A stretch of 64,000 nucleotides of DNA from Subtercola sp. PAMC28395. Its GTDB lineage: Bacteria; Actinomycetota; Actinomycetes; Actinomycetales; Microbacteriaceae. Positions within the stretch are counted from its first letter, which is position 1, and each line of letters opens with the position of its first letter. The translations under genes and the position numbers were made by a program. The stretch spans positions 2,170,001 to 2,234,000 of the forward strand of contig NZ_CP076547.1 in assembly GCF_018889995.1 (NCBI RefSeq). Reading direction: 5' to 3'. The notes under the pieces are model-generated. The model had not been told where the DNA came from, made no database searches, and saw only the letters and a list, made by a program, of their open reading frames with translations. Below, one piece after another: positions 25,283 through 33,202 of the stretch.

Positions 25283-25318
25283 TCTGCACAGCCAGCACAG
25301 TCTGCACAGCCAGCACAG
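25283..25318. repeat. Perfect 18-bp tandem duplication between the hydrogenase subunit genes
   Basis: The unit TCTGCACAGCCAGCACAG occurs twice with no mismatch (25283-25300, 25301-25318), and half-units of CAGCACAG are repeated within. It lies in the 123-bp gap between the small- and large-subunit genes, just upstream of the ribosome binding site for the latter. Confidence 0.9.
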
Positions 25319-25347
25319 ATAGACCTCACGAAGAAGAAGGAACACTG

Positions 25348-26958
25348 ATGACCTCAACAATCGACCTGAACGTCAGCCCGCTGGGCCGGGTCGAGGGTGA
25401 CCTCGATGTGCGGGTCATCATTGAAGACGGCGTGGTGACCGACGCCTGGACAAAGGCCATGATGTTCCGCGGTTTCGAGACGATTCTGCGCGGCAAGGAC
25501 ATGCAGGCCGGCCTCATCATGACGCCGCGGATCTGTGGCATCTGCGGCGGCAGCCACCTCTACAAGGCCTGTTACGCCCTCGACACGGCGTTCAAGACCT
25601 ATGTGCCGCACAACGCGACCCTCATCCGCAACATCGCCCAGGCTGTCGAAACGCTGCAGTCCATTCCGCGGTACTTCTACGCGCTGTTCGCCATCGACCT
25701 GACGCACGAGAAATACAAGAACTCTCCGCTCTATGACGAAGCGTGCCGCCGCTTCAGTGCCTACGTCGGCACGAGCTACCAGTCGGGTGTCGTGCTGAGC
25801 CAGAAGCCCGTCGAGGTGTACGCGATCTTCGGCGGCCAGTGGCCACACTCCTCGTTCATGGTTCCCGGCGGCATCATGGGCGCACCGACTCTCTCTGATG
25901 TCACCCGCTCGACGGCCATCCTGGCCAACTGGAAGGACAACTGGCTCGAGAATCAATGGCTCGGATGCTCGATCGACCGCTGGCTCGCCAACGAGACGTG
26001 GGATGACATTCTCGCCTGGGTCGACGAGAACGAAGCCCAGAAGAACTCCGACTGCGGGTTCTTCATTCGCTACTGCCTCGACATCGGACTCGACAAGTAC
26101 GGCCAGGGCTGGGGAAACTACATCGCGGCCGGCACCTATTTCGACCCTGAGGCATACGAGAACCCCACCATCGACGGCCGCAACGCCGCGCTCATCAACC
26201 GTTCGGGTGTCTATGCGAACGGAAAGCACCACGAGTTCGACCAGGCCCGCATCTCTGAAGACGTCGCGCATTCGTTCTACACGGGCGGCGACGTCGTGCA
26301 CCCCTTCGACGGCACGCAGAACGCGATCGACCCCCTCGAGGGCGCCAAGCACGACAAGTACTCGTTCGCCAAGGCGCCGCGGTACGACGTCGAAGGCGTC
26401 GGCCGGCTCCCGCTCGAGGCCGGTCCGCTGGCACGGCGGATCGTCTCCGGTAAGCCGACGACCGAAGCCCACCAGGACTACGACCCCCTGTTCACCAACG
26501 TGATGGGAACCCTCGGGCCGTCGGTGATGGTGCGCCAGCTCGCCCGCATGCACGAGGCACCGAAGTACTACAAGCTCGTGATGGACTGGCTCAGCCGCAT
26601 CGACCTGCACGGCTCGTTCTATGTGAAGCCCGAAGAGCCCGTCAATGCTCGCGGCTACGGCGGAACCGAGGCCGCGCGCGGTGCTCTGCAGGACTGGATC
26701 GTGATCGAAGACTCGAAGATCGCGAACTACAACGTGATCACCCCGAGCGGCTGGAACATCGGCCCACGCGACAAAGACGCGATTCTCGGCCCGATCGAGA
26801 AGGCCCTGGTCGGCACCCCGGTGTACGACACGAGCGACCCTGTCGAGCTCGGCCACGTCACACGGAGCTTCGACGCGTGCATCGTGTGCACGGTGCACGC
26901 CTACGACGGCAAGACCGGGCGAGAGCTGTCGAGCTTCGTGATCAACAGCATGGTCTGA
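25348..26958 (+). CDS. hhyL: [NiFe]-hydrogenase large subunit, group 1h type
   Basis: This 536-residue catalytic subunit splits H2 at a Ni-Fe(CN)2CO centre. Both cysteine pairs that hold the metals are present: the L1 motif RICGICGGSH (R61, C63, C66, H70) and the L2 motif DACIVCTVH (C511, C514, H517). L2 is followed by 19 residues (AYDGKTGRELSSFVINSMV) that the maturation protease must remove after H517. The L1 sequence with GGSHLYKACYALDTAF differs from the DNHATC form of group 2a enzymes and fits the actinobacterial Hhy type known for oxidising H2 at atmospheric concentration. The start ATG follows AAGAAGAAGGAA. The protease gene begins 8 bp downstream. Confidence 0.96.
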   Translation: MTSTIDLNVSPLGRVEGDLDVRVIIEDGVVTDAWTKAMMFRGFETILRGKDMQAGLIMTPRICGICGGSHLYKACYALDTAFKTYVPHNATLIRNIAQAVETLQSIPRYFYALFAIDLTHEKYKNSPLYDEACRRFSAYVGTSYQSGVVLSQKPVEVYAIFGGQWPHSSFMVPGGIMGAPTLSDVTRSTAILANWKDNWLENQWLGCSIDRWLANETWDDILAWVDENEAQKNSDCGFFIRYCLDIGLDKYGQGWGNYIAAGTYFDPEAYENPTIDGRNAALINRSGVYANGKHHEFDQARISEDVAHSFYTGGDVVHPFDGTQNAIDPLEGAKHDKYSFAKAPRYDVEGVGRLPLEAGPLARRIVSGKPTTEAHQDYDPLFTNVMGTLGPSVMVRQLARMHEAPKYYKLVMDWLSRIDLHGSFYVKPEEPVNARGYGGTEAARGALQDWIVIEDSKIANYNVITPSGWNIGPRDKDAILGPIEKALVGTPVYDTSDPVELGHVTRSFDACIVCTVHAYDGKTGRELSSFVINSMV

Positions 26959-26966
26959 GACCCGCG

Positions 26967-27590
26967 ATGACAGGTGTGCGTGCGGTGACAGGTGGCGTCG
27001 TGCTCGGCGATCCGCTGAGCGACGACCTGCCTGCTGCGGCGCAGCAACCGTGGGAGCTGCTCAACGATGGCTTCGATCATCCGCGCATCGAGTTGCTGGT
27101 CATCGGCTGCGGCAACGTGCTCCGTGGTGACGACGCCGCAGGCCCCGTGGTTGTTCGCCGGCTGTGGGAGCGCGGCGGCCTGGGCGAGCACGTGCGCCTC
27201 GCCGACGGAGGAACCAGTGGCATGGATGTGGCCTTCCAGATGCGTCACGCCGACCGGGTGCTGATTGTGGATGCTGCGCGAACCGGTGCCGCACCCGGAA
27301 CGATCTACCGCGTACCCGGCATCGAACTGGCGGCGCTGCCGCCCGTGTCGGGGGTGGCGAGCCACGACTTCCGCTGGGACAACGCGATCGCCTTCGGACA
27401 CTGGCTGCTCGGCCCCCTCATGCCCACCGAGATAGAGGTGTACCTCATCGAGGGCCGGGACTTCGAGTTCGGCGAAGCGCTGAGTGCCCCGGTCGACGCC
27501 GCCATCGACGCGGTCGCCGAGCTGATCGAACTGCAGGCCGAGGCGTTGCTCGGCGAACGGCACGTGGTCGGTGAAGTGGGCCATGCCTGA
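26967..27590 (+). CDS. Hydrogenase maturation protease (HyaD/HoxM family)
   Basis: This 207-residue endopeptidase clips the C-terminal peptide of the large subunit after nickel insertion. The family signature LLVIGCGNVLRGDDAAGPVV (about residues 43-62) includes the first nickel-sensing acidic residue (GDDA). ADRVLIVDAARTGAAPG holds the second, and SHDFRW the histidine. An N-terminal extension of about 40 residues precedes the domain. ATG at 26967 lies 8 bp after the large-subunit stop. Its end overlaps the next gene by 8 bp. Presence of the cleavable tail in the adjacent large subunit supports the pairing. Confidence 0.92.
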   Translation: MTGVRAVTGGVVLGDPLSDDLPAAAQQPWELLNDGFDHPRIELLVIGCGNVLRGDDAAGPVVVRRLWERGGLGEHVRLADGGTSGMDVAFQMRHADRVLIVDAARTGAAPGTIYRVPGIELAALPPVSGVASHDFRWDNAIAFGHWLLGPLMPTEIEVYLIEGRDFEFGEALSAPVDAAIDAVAELIELQAEALLGERHVVGEVGHA

Positions 27591-28050
27591 CAACACGACC
27601 GTGACAGTGTCGGCGAGCCGCTCAGAGTCGGTGACGGTCGAGGTGACGGCAGACGGCTACCTTCGCCTCTCGCCCGAGTTCAGCCGCGACCACTTCTCGC
27701 ACGACCGGTGCGTCGGATTGCGGCTCGACGAGACGTCATTCGTCGTGATGCCGGTCACGCCTGTGACGCCGAACGCCCTGATCATGAAACAGCGATCGCT
27801 GGCGGGGGAGCGGAGTGTGCTCATTCGAGAGGTGTGGGGAGACGATCATCCGGTAGGAACCCTCGAGGCCTCCTGGATGCCCGGCCGGCGTCGTTTGGTA
27901 CTAAAGACCCTATCGACGCCTCCCGCCTCGGGCGAAGCTGGCTCGAGGGCCGCCGCTTCAGCACAGAACACGCCGGAGACGACGCCGCAGAACGAGCTCC
28001 AGAACCAGCTGCAGAACGAGCACAGCCTGACATCAGAGGAACACGAATGA
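27583..28050 (+). CDS. Conserved hypothetical protein of the hydrogenase operon
   Basis: This 155-residue protein has a compact N-terminal domain of about 100 residues. Its alternating beta pattern includes DGYLRLSPEFSRDHF, CVGLRLDETSFVVMPVTP and RSVLIREVWGDDHPVGTLEASWMPGRRRLVLKT. A disordered tail rich in Gln, Asn and Glu follows. I do not know a named family. Its 5' end overlaps the protease gene by 8 bases and its stop overlaps the next start (ATGA), so it is firmly embedded in the operon and likely acts in assembly of this enzyme. The tail includes three 12-bp tandem units (27988-28023) encoding QNEL, QNQL, QNEH. Confidence 0.75.
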   Translation: MPDNTTVTVSASRSESVTVEVTADGYLRLSPEFSRDHFSHDRCVGLRLDETSFVVMPVTPVTPNALIMKQRSLAGERSVLIREVWGDDHPVGTLEASWMPGRRRLVLKTLSTPPASGEAGSRAAASAQNTPETTPQNELQNQLQNEHSLTSEEHE

Positions 28051-29276
28051 CGCGACTCTCCCACCCCCAGCCGCTGGGCGCGTTCCCACTGCCCGCAGGG
28101 CTTCTGCTCGTGCAGGGCGATGGCCCCGATCGCGGCACTGCGGATGACAGCATTGTTGATCGCCCTGCCGACGACATCGACGCCGTCAGGGAGGGTCTTC
28201 TCCTCGGGCGGCTGCCCGAACAGTGGCCAGACGCGCTCGAGGGCCACCGTCTCGCCCACGCCGGCGAGATAGAGCCGGCGATCGCCTGGTTCGCCTCGCG
28301 CGACGACGCGGCGAGCCTCTACAACCTGTTCGTTCTCGACCCCGAGCGGGTCTCGCGCACTGAGGTCGCTGCTGCCCTCGGCGAAGACCTGGTTCCGCTG
28401 GTCGACTATGTGGCCTATGCGCTCGGGTTGACGAGTGTGCCGCCGCTGGTGGCCGGGCCGCACAGCGAAGTGGCGGCGATCATCCTCACCGCGCTCGCCG
28501 CCGCAGCAATCGACGATGACGACGAAGACGAAGTGCTCTTCTTTCTCGACAAGGCCGCTGACGCGTCGAGGCACTCGCACCCCGCCTTTGCCGGGATCGT
28601 TCTCAGTGAGTACGCCGGGCGTTCGCACAGTCTCGAAGCGGCAGACGAGGCGGTCCAGCTGTTGAAAGGTACCGACCTCACCGTCGCCTACGCCGAGGCG
28701 CTCTACCAGCGCGCAGGGCTCATCCATGGCCTGGCCATCGAAGGCAGGCGACCGCTCTCTGAGGCCATCAACGGGTACACCGAGGCCCTGAAGTTCCTGA
28801 ACGAGCGCGACAACGCGCCGCTCTACGCCCGGGTGCACATGAACCTGGGCATCGCGTATCTCGCGGCACCTCTGATGAGTGCGAACGACCACCTGCGGGC
28901 CGGTATCGCCGTGCAGTCACTGCGCACCGCCGTGCGGTTGCTCGACGAGAAGACCGACGCCGAAGAGTGGGCGAGCGCGACGCTCAACCTCGCGAACTCC
29001 CTCGTCTACGCGCCCTCGACCCACCAACGCGACAACCTCATGGAGGCCGTCGACCTCTACGAGACTGTGATCCGTCTTCGCTCGGCGAAGAAGGATCCTC
29101 TGGGCCGCGCCAGAGTGCTCGCCAACCAGGGCAACGCCTTGGCCCACCTCGGCCTGCTCGAGGATTCCCGCACCCGGCTGGGCGAGGCGCGGTACCTCTT
29201 CGCATCGAAGGGCGATGCGGCATCGGCGGCGATGGTCGGCGACATGGTGGCCGAACTCGCCGTCGCCGCGTCGTGA
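28047..29276 (+). CDS. TPR-like helical repeat protein of the hydrogenase operon
   Basis: This 409-residue soluble protein is built of helical repeats. From about residue 120 there are tandem TPR-like units such as AYAEALYQRAGLIHGLAIEGRRPLSEAINGYTEAL, ARVHMNLGIAYL, ASATLNLANSLVYAP and GRARVLANQGNALAHLGLLEDSRTRLGEARYLF. There is no signal peptide or membrane segment. TPR proteins are part of several group 1h hydrogenase loci and probably scaffold the assembly or electron-transfer partners. Its ATG overlaps the stop of the preceding gene by four bases. A gap of 119 bp follows. Confidence 0.82.
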   Translation: MTRLSHPQPLGAFPLPAGLLLVQGDGPDRGTADDSIVDRPADDIDAVREGLLLGRLPEQWPDALEGHRLAHAGEIEPAIAWFASRDDAASLYNLFVLDPERVSRTEVAAALGEDLVPLVDYVAYALGLTSVPPLVAGPHSEVAAIILTALAAAAIDDDDEDEVLFFLDKAADASRHSHPAFAGIVLSEYAGRSHSLEAADEAVQLLKGTDLTVAYAEALYQRAGLIHGLAIEGRRPLSEAINGYTEALKFLNERDNAPLYARVHMNLGIAYLAAPLMSANDHLRAGIAVQSLRTAVRLLDEKTDAEEWASATLNLANSLVYAPSTHQRDNLMEAVDLYETVIRLRSAKKDPLGRARVLANQGNALAHLGLLEDSRTRLGEARYLFASKGDAASAAMVGDMVAELAVAAS

Positions 29277-29395
29277 GCAGCACCTCGCTGTGTAGCAGGC
29301 AGATCAACCCGACCGAGGCTGACATCCGCGCTTGCTGACGCTCAGGCATCACCCCCGCGCAACCACGAATTTCGCATCAACGAAAGGAACCGAGA

Positions 29396-29935
29396 ATGAC
29401 ACTCACGAGTCCGTCCATGCCCTCTGCAGCAGATTCCCTCGACTCGAGCAGCCCAGACTCGAGTAGCCCAGACGCGAGCCTCGCCGTTGCCGCCGCCACC
29501 GACGTGAGCGAGCTGGCTGTGCGTCTCGATGCCGCTGTGCAGGGCATCCGGAGCCTTGACCCCGGCGTGCAGGTGGTGGCAGAGCAGTTCGCCCTCGCGC
29601 TCGATGCCCTCTCGCGTGTTGCGCTCACGACCATCGTGAAGGCACTGCGGGCCGACCCGCGCGGTACCGAGCTGCTGTTCGAACTCCTGGACGACGAGGC
29701 CGTGCGCATGCTGCTCGGAATGTACGGCATCATTCGCCTGCCCGACCCGGAGCAGGCGCAGAGGGCGGCTGCTGGGCTCGGGGCCGACGGCGTGGCGCCG
29801 GCTCCTGCGAAGGCGGGCCGCGCCTTCATCAGCCTGGACTCGATGCTCCGCGGCCCGTCGGAGCAGACCGGGGGAGGGTGCGGCACCGCTGGTGACAGCT
29901 GCGGCCCTGAATCCTGCGTCTGCGGCGACCACTGA
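29396..29935 (+). CDS. Small hydrogenase-associated protein with a Cys-rich tail
   Basis: This 179-residue protein has a Ser/Asp/Pro-rich leader (a 15-bp unit encoding DSSSP is duplicated at 29441-29470). A helical core follows (about residues 40-125, QFALALDALSRVALTTIVKALRADPRGTELLFELLDDEAVRMLLGMYGIIRLP). The C-terminal tail has four cysteines (C162, C169, C174, C176) and ends CGDH. The core resembles the helical segment of NifU-like proteins encoded with actinobacterial hydrogenases, but the NifU and Rieske cluster domains I would expect downstream are missing. The cysteine tail could bind an Fe-S cluster or another metal. The start has AAAGGAACCGAG upstream. It lies between the TPR gene and hypF. 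Confidence 0.7.
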   Translation: MTLTSPSMPSAADSLDSSSPDSSSPDASLAVAAATDVSELAVRLDAAVQGIRSLDPGVQVVAEQFALALDALSRVALTTIVKALRADPRGTELLFELLDDEAVRMLLGMYGIIRLPDPEQAQRAAAGLGADGVAPAPAKAGRAFISLDSMLRGPSEQTGGGCGTAGDSCGPESCVCGDH

Positions 29936-29961
29936 CCTGCGCTCGCCGACTCCACGACCAT

Positions 29962-32298
29962 ATGCCTCGACGTTCATATGTCATCCGCGGGGTCGTGCAG
30001 GGCGTCGGATTCCGCCCTCACGTCGCCCGGGTTGCCAGCGCCTTTCGCGTGAGCGGGTTCTGCGGCAACGACGAGGAATCGGTGTTCATCGAGGTCCAAG
30101 GTGCTCATCGGGAGGTGGCGGCGTTCTTCGATGCCGTCTGCCAGACACTGCCGCCGCTGGCGAGTATCGTGTCGTGGGAGGCACTCGATGTAGCGGAGCT
30201 CGACGAACCTGGTGGCTTTCGAATTGTTGCCAGCCACCACGCGGCGGGTGCCCGCACTCTCGTGCCTCCCGACGTTGCGTGCTGCGCAGAGTGCCTGGCC
30301 GAACTCTCCGACCCTGCGGACAGGCGCTACCAGTACCCGTTCATCACGTGCACGAACTGTGGCCCCCGCCTCAGCATCGTGCGTGACCTGCCGTACGACC
30401 GTTCGACGACGACCCTCGCCGAGTTCGCGATGTGCGTGGCGTGCACGGCCGAATACGAGGACCCGACGAGCCGCCGGTTCCACGCCCAGACGATCAGCTG
30501 CTTCGAATGCGGGCCCGTGCTGTGGCTGCAGGCAGTGGATGACCGGCCAGACGACTTCGCACTCTGGGGTGATGCCATCGCTCAGGCCAGGGCGCTTCTC
30601 GCAGCAGGCCGGATCGTCGCGGTGAAGGGTATCGGCGGGTTCCACCTGCTCTGTGATGCCACGAATGACCTGGCTGTTGCACGCCTCCGCCAGCGGAAGA
30701 ACCGTCCGGACAAACCCCTGGCGATCATGGTCGCGTCGCTGGAAGTCGCCAGTACTATCGCCTCGCTGTCGACGAACCAGCAGCAGCAGCTCGCGAGCCC
30801 GCAGCGGCCGATCGTGCTCTGCCCGCAGGCTCCGACGTACGCGCTCGCTGACGCCGTCGCCCCTGGTCTCGATGACATCGGAGTGATGCTGCCATACGCA
30901 CCGCTGCACGAGCTCTTGCTCGGGGGTGTGACCGGCGCGCGACCCGGCGCACGGCCGCTCACCCTCGTGGCCACGAGCGGAAACTGCGGGGGAGAGCCCC
31001 TGAGCTACCGCAACGACGATGCACTGGCGAACCTGGCGGGAATCGCCGATGCCTTCCTGATGCACGACCGCGGCATCCATGTGCCCGTCGAGGACTCTGT
31101 GCTGCTTGCCGACGGATCGACGACACTGCCGATCAGGCGCAGCCGCGGCTACGCGCCGCTCCCGGTGAAGCTGGGTTCGGCTGATGCCCACGTTCTCGCG
31201 GTGGGTGGTGAGGTCAAGAACACGTTCGCCTTCACCCGCAACGGGCTCGCCTTTCTGAGTGCGCACATCGGCGACATGGGCTCGCTCGCGAGCCAGCGGG
31301 CCTTCGAGGCAAGCGTCGAGCAGCTCGTGGGCTTCCATGCCCAACCCCCGCAACTCGTCGTTGCGGACAAGCACCCGGGATACGCCACGACGGGATGGGC
31401 CCAGCGCTATTGCGAGCGCACCGGAGTCGACTTGTTGCAGGTGCAGCACCACCACGCCCACGCGCTGAGTCTGCTCGCCGAACACGACGCTGCCGGTGAA
31501 GACGTGGCGGTGGCCGTCTTCGACGGCACGGGTTATGGCGATGACGGCACGGTCTGGGGTGGGGAGATCCTCGTTCTCGGCGCCGACCCGCTCAGCTTCG
31601 AGCGAGCCTGGCACCTGCCGACCTTCTCCATTCCCGGGGGCGAGAGCGCTGTACGCAACCCCTGGAAGCTCGCGGTCGCCCTGCTCGCCGAGCACGGCAT
31701 CGAAACGGATGACCTGCCACCCCTGCTCGCAGCGCCGCCCGCAGAGCTCCGCCTGGTGCAGAGCCAGCTGCGATCATCCACCGCCCTCGTTCGCACCAGC
31801 AGCGCCGGACGGATCTTCGACGCCATCTCGTCGCTTCTCGGGATCCGGCACCACGTGAGCTATGAAGCCCAGGCCGCCATGGAGCTCGAACGCGCCGCAC
31901 GGGAATGCGACCACCCGCACCACGCAGCACTCGTGCATCACGCAGCAGCCCTGCACGCCGGATCCGCCGTCGACGAGCTCGGCGAACTGCTGTCAAGGCT
32001 CGTCTGGGGGCTGCGACGGGGTACGGCTGTGAGCTGTCTGGCCCGCCAGGCCCATTCGGGACTCGCTGCCATCACAGCACGGGACTTAAGTCACACCTGT
32101 GAGGTTCGCGGCATCCATACAGTGGGTCTCAGCGGTGGTGTGTTTCAGAACCGGCTCTTCACACGGTCGGTTCAGAATGCCTTGTCTGACTCGCAGACGA
32201 CGATCTCGACAGTCTTGACTCACCAGCGTGTGCCTGCCAACGACGGCGGCCTGAGCCTCGGCCAGGCGCTCGCCGGGTACCTGCAACTGACGAGCTGA
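29962..32298 (+). CDS. hypF: Carbamoyltransferase HypF
   Basis: This 778-residue enzyme uses carbamoyl phosphate and ATP to carbamoylate the C-terminal cysteine of HypE, the first step in making the cyanide ligands of the active site. The domains run in the usual order: N-terminal acylphosphatase (VQGVGFRPHVARVA), paired zinc-finger motifs (CCAEC, CTNC, CVAC, CFEC), a YrdC-like domain (VAVKGIGGFHLLCDA) and a Kae1-like domain with HHHAHALSLLAEH and GLSGGVFQNRLF. Length is typical. The ATG at 29962 is 26 bp after the preceding gene and lacks a strong ribosome binding site. Confidence 0.97.
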   Translation: MPRRSYVIRGVVQGVGFRPHVARVASAFRVSGFCGNDEESVFIEVQGAHREVAAFFDAVCQTLPPLASIVSWEALDVAELDEPGGFRIVASHHAAGARTLVPPDVACCAECLAELSDPADRRYQYPFITCTNCGPRLSIVRDLPYDRSTTTLAEFAMCVACTAEYEDPTSRRFHAQTISCFECGPVLWLQAVDDRPDDFALWGDAIAQARALLAAGRIVAVKGIGGFHLLCDATNDLAVARLRQRKNRPDKPLAIMVASLEVASTIASLSTNQQQQLASPQRPIVLCPQAPTYALADAVAPGLDDIGVMLPYAPLHELLLGGVTGARPGARPLTLVATSGNCGGEPLSYRNDDALANLAGIADAFLMHDRGIHVPVEDSVLLADGSTTLPIRRSRGYAPLPVKLGSADAHVLAVGGEVKNTFAFTRNGLAFLSAHIGDMGSLASQRAFEASVEQLVGFHAQPPQLVVADKHPGYATTGWAQRYCERTGVDLLQVQHHHAHALSLLAEHDAAGEDVAVAVFDGTGYGDDGTVWGGEILVLGADPLSFERAWHLPTFSIPGGESAVRNPWKLAVALLAEHGIETDDLPPLLAAPPAELRLVQSQLRSSTALVRTSSAGRIFDAISSLLGIRHHVSYEAQAAMELERAARECDHPHHAALVHHAAALHAGSAVDELGELLSRLVWGLRRGTAVSCLARQAHSGLAAITARDLSHTCEVRGIHTVGLSGGVFQNRLFTRSVQNALSDSQTTISTVLTHQRVPANDGGLSLGQALAGYLQLTS

Positions 32299-32309
32299 GG
32301 AGCCACCGT

Positions 32310-32549
32310 ATGTGCCTGGCAATACCGGGGCAGATCATCCGGACCTGGAATGACGGCGGCGCGATCTTCGCCGAGGCCGACTTCAACGGGGAGACCCGCA
32401 AGGTGTGTCTCAACTTTCTGCCTGACCTCGACGTCGGCGACTACGTCATCGTGCACGCCGGCTACGCGCTCAGCCGCGTGGGAATAGAGCAGGTCGCCCA
32501 AGTGATGGAGAGCATGCGCGACGCGGGGCTTCTCGAGGTGCAGTCGTGA
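32310..32549 (+). CDS. hypC: Hydrogenase chaperone HypC, copy 1
   Basis: This 79-residue chaperone carries the Fe(CN)2CO unit between HypD and the large subunit. The functional N terminus MCLAIPGQI contains the essential Cys2. The rest (GDYVIVHAGYALSRV) is the canonical OB-like fold. TGAGGAGCC precedes the ATG. Its stop overlaps the GTG of the next gene (GTGA). Confidence 0.96.
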   Translation: MCLAIPGQIIRTWNDGGAIFAEADFNGETRKVCLNFLPDLDVGDYVIVHAGYALSRVGIEQVAQVMESMRDAGLLEVQS

Positions 32550-33202
32550 GTGAGCTGCGGGCTGCGGCGATCACGCTTGCTCGCGCCCTGGAACCCGGCG
32601 GCATCGTGTTCTGCGTGCCCGCTGGGGCGGTGGAGGGATCCTCCCCACTCGACTTAGCCCCGTTCGACTTCTCCCCACTCAACATCGACAGCGCTGAAAT
32701 CCAGTTGCGCGCTTTGTCGCGGCCGGGCGATGCCGTGCTTGTCGTCGGCGACTTCGCCGGGCGCGACCGTCTGCTGCGCCGCTGCCCAGCGTGGGGCGTC
32801 GCGTCGGTCTGGGTGGGCACGGATGATCGGCCAGAGCCTGGGCTGGCAACCGTCTGCCTGCTCGTACCCGACCAGAAGTGCACGCTCGATGCTCTCGTGG
32901 GGCAGATGCGGGCGCTCGCGGGAGACACCGAACAACTTGCGCCGGAAGTAGTCGACTGCACAGACGAGGTCTGCATCACCTGCAGCGATGAGGGGCGCCT
33001 GGGTGAAGTGGTGTTTGTGCAAGGGGGGTATCTTCCGGCGCGGGTACGCACGGCGACGGGGGTCGAAGAGGTCGATCTGACGCTCGTCGGCGACCTGATG
33101 GTCAATGAACTCATCCTGATTCACGCCGGCAGTGCCATCGCCGTCGTCCCCGAAGCCGAGCCTGAACCCAGTTTCGAACCCCTGACCGTACGAGGAGCCT
33201 GA
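32546..33202 (+). CDS. Fusion of a SIS-like domain with a HypC-like domain
   Basis: In this 218-residue protein residues 1-130 look like a sugar-isomerase (SIS/GmhA-like) Rossmann fold (EIQLRALSRPGDAVLVVGDFAGRDRLLRRCPAWGVASVWVG). Residues 138-201 look like HypC (GRLGEVVFVQGGYLPAR, then LVGDLMVNELILIHAGSAIAVV). The HypC part is not at the N terminus, so it lacks the free Met-Cys start. It has instead a local set of cysteines (C138, C143, C146) just before the fold. SIS-domain genes next to hypC are known in actinobacterial hydrogenase loci. A role in protecting or handing over the iron ligand complex is inference. The stop is immediately followed by the hypE ATG. Confidence 0.75.
   Translation: MSELRAAAITLARALEPGGIVFCVPAGAVEGSSPLDLAPFDFSPLNIDSAEIQLRALSRPGDAVLVVGDFAGRDRLLRRCPAWGVASVWVGTDDRPEPGLATVCLLVPDQKCTLDALVGQMRALAGDTEQLAPEVVDCTDEVCITCSDEGRLGEVVFVQGGYLPARVRTATGVEEVDLTLVGDLMVNELILIHAGSAIAVVPEAEPEPSFEPLTVRGA

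Noticed and set aside
25354..26898. A 514-codon open frame on the minus strand opposite the hydrogenase large subunit
   Set aside because: It is a shadow of high-GC coding DNA. The plus-strand gene has both metal motifs and fits its neighbours; the minus frame has no domain and a composition typical of antisense reading.
29974..31695. A 573-codon minus-strand open frame opposite hypF
   Set aside because: HypF motifs are all on the plus strand; the minus frame is antisense shadow without recognisable features.
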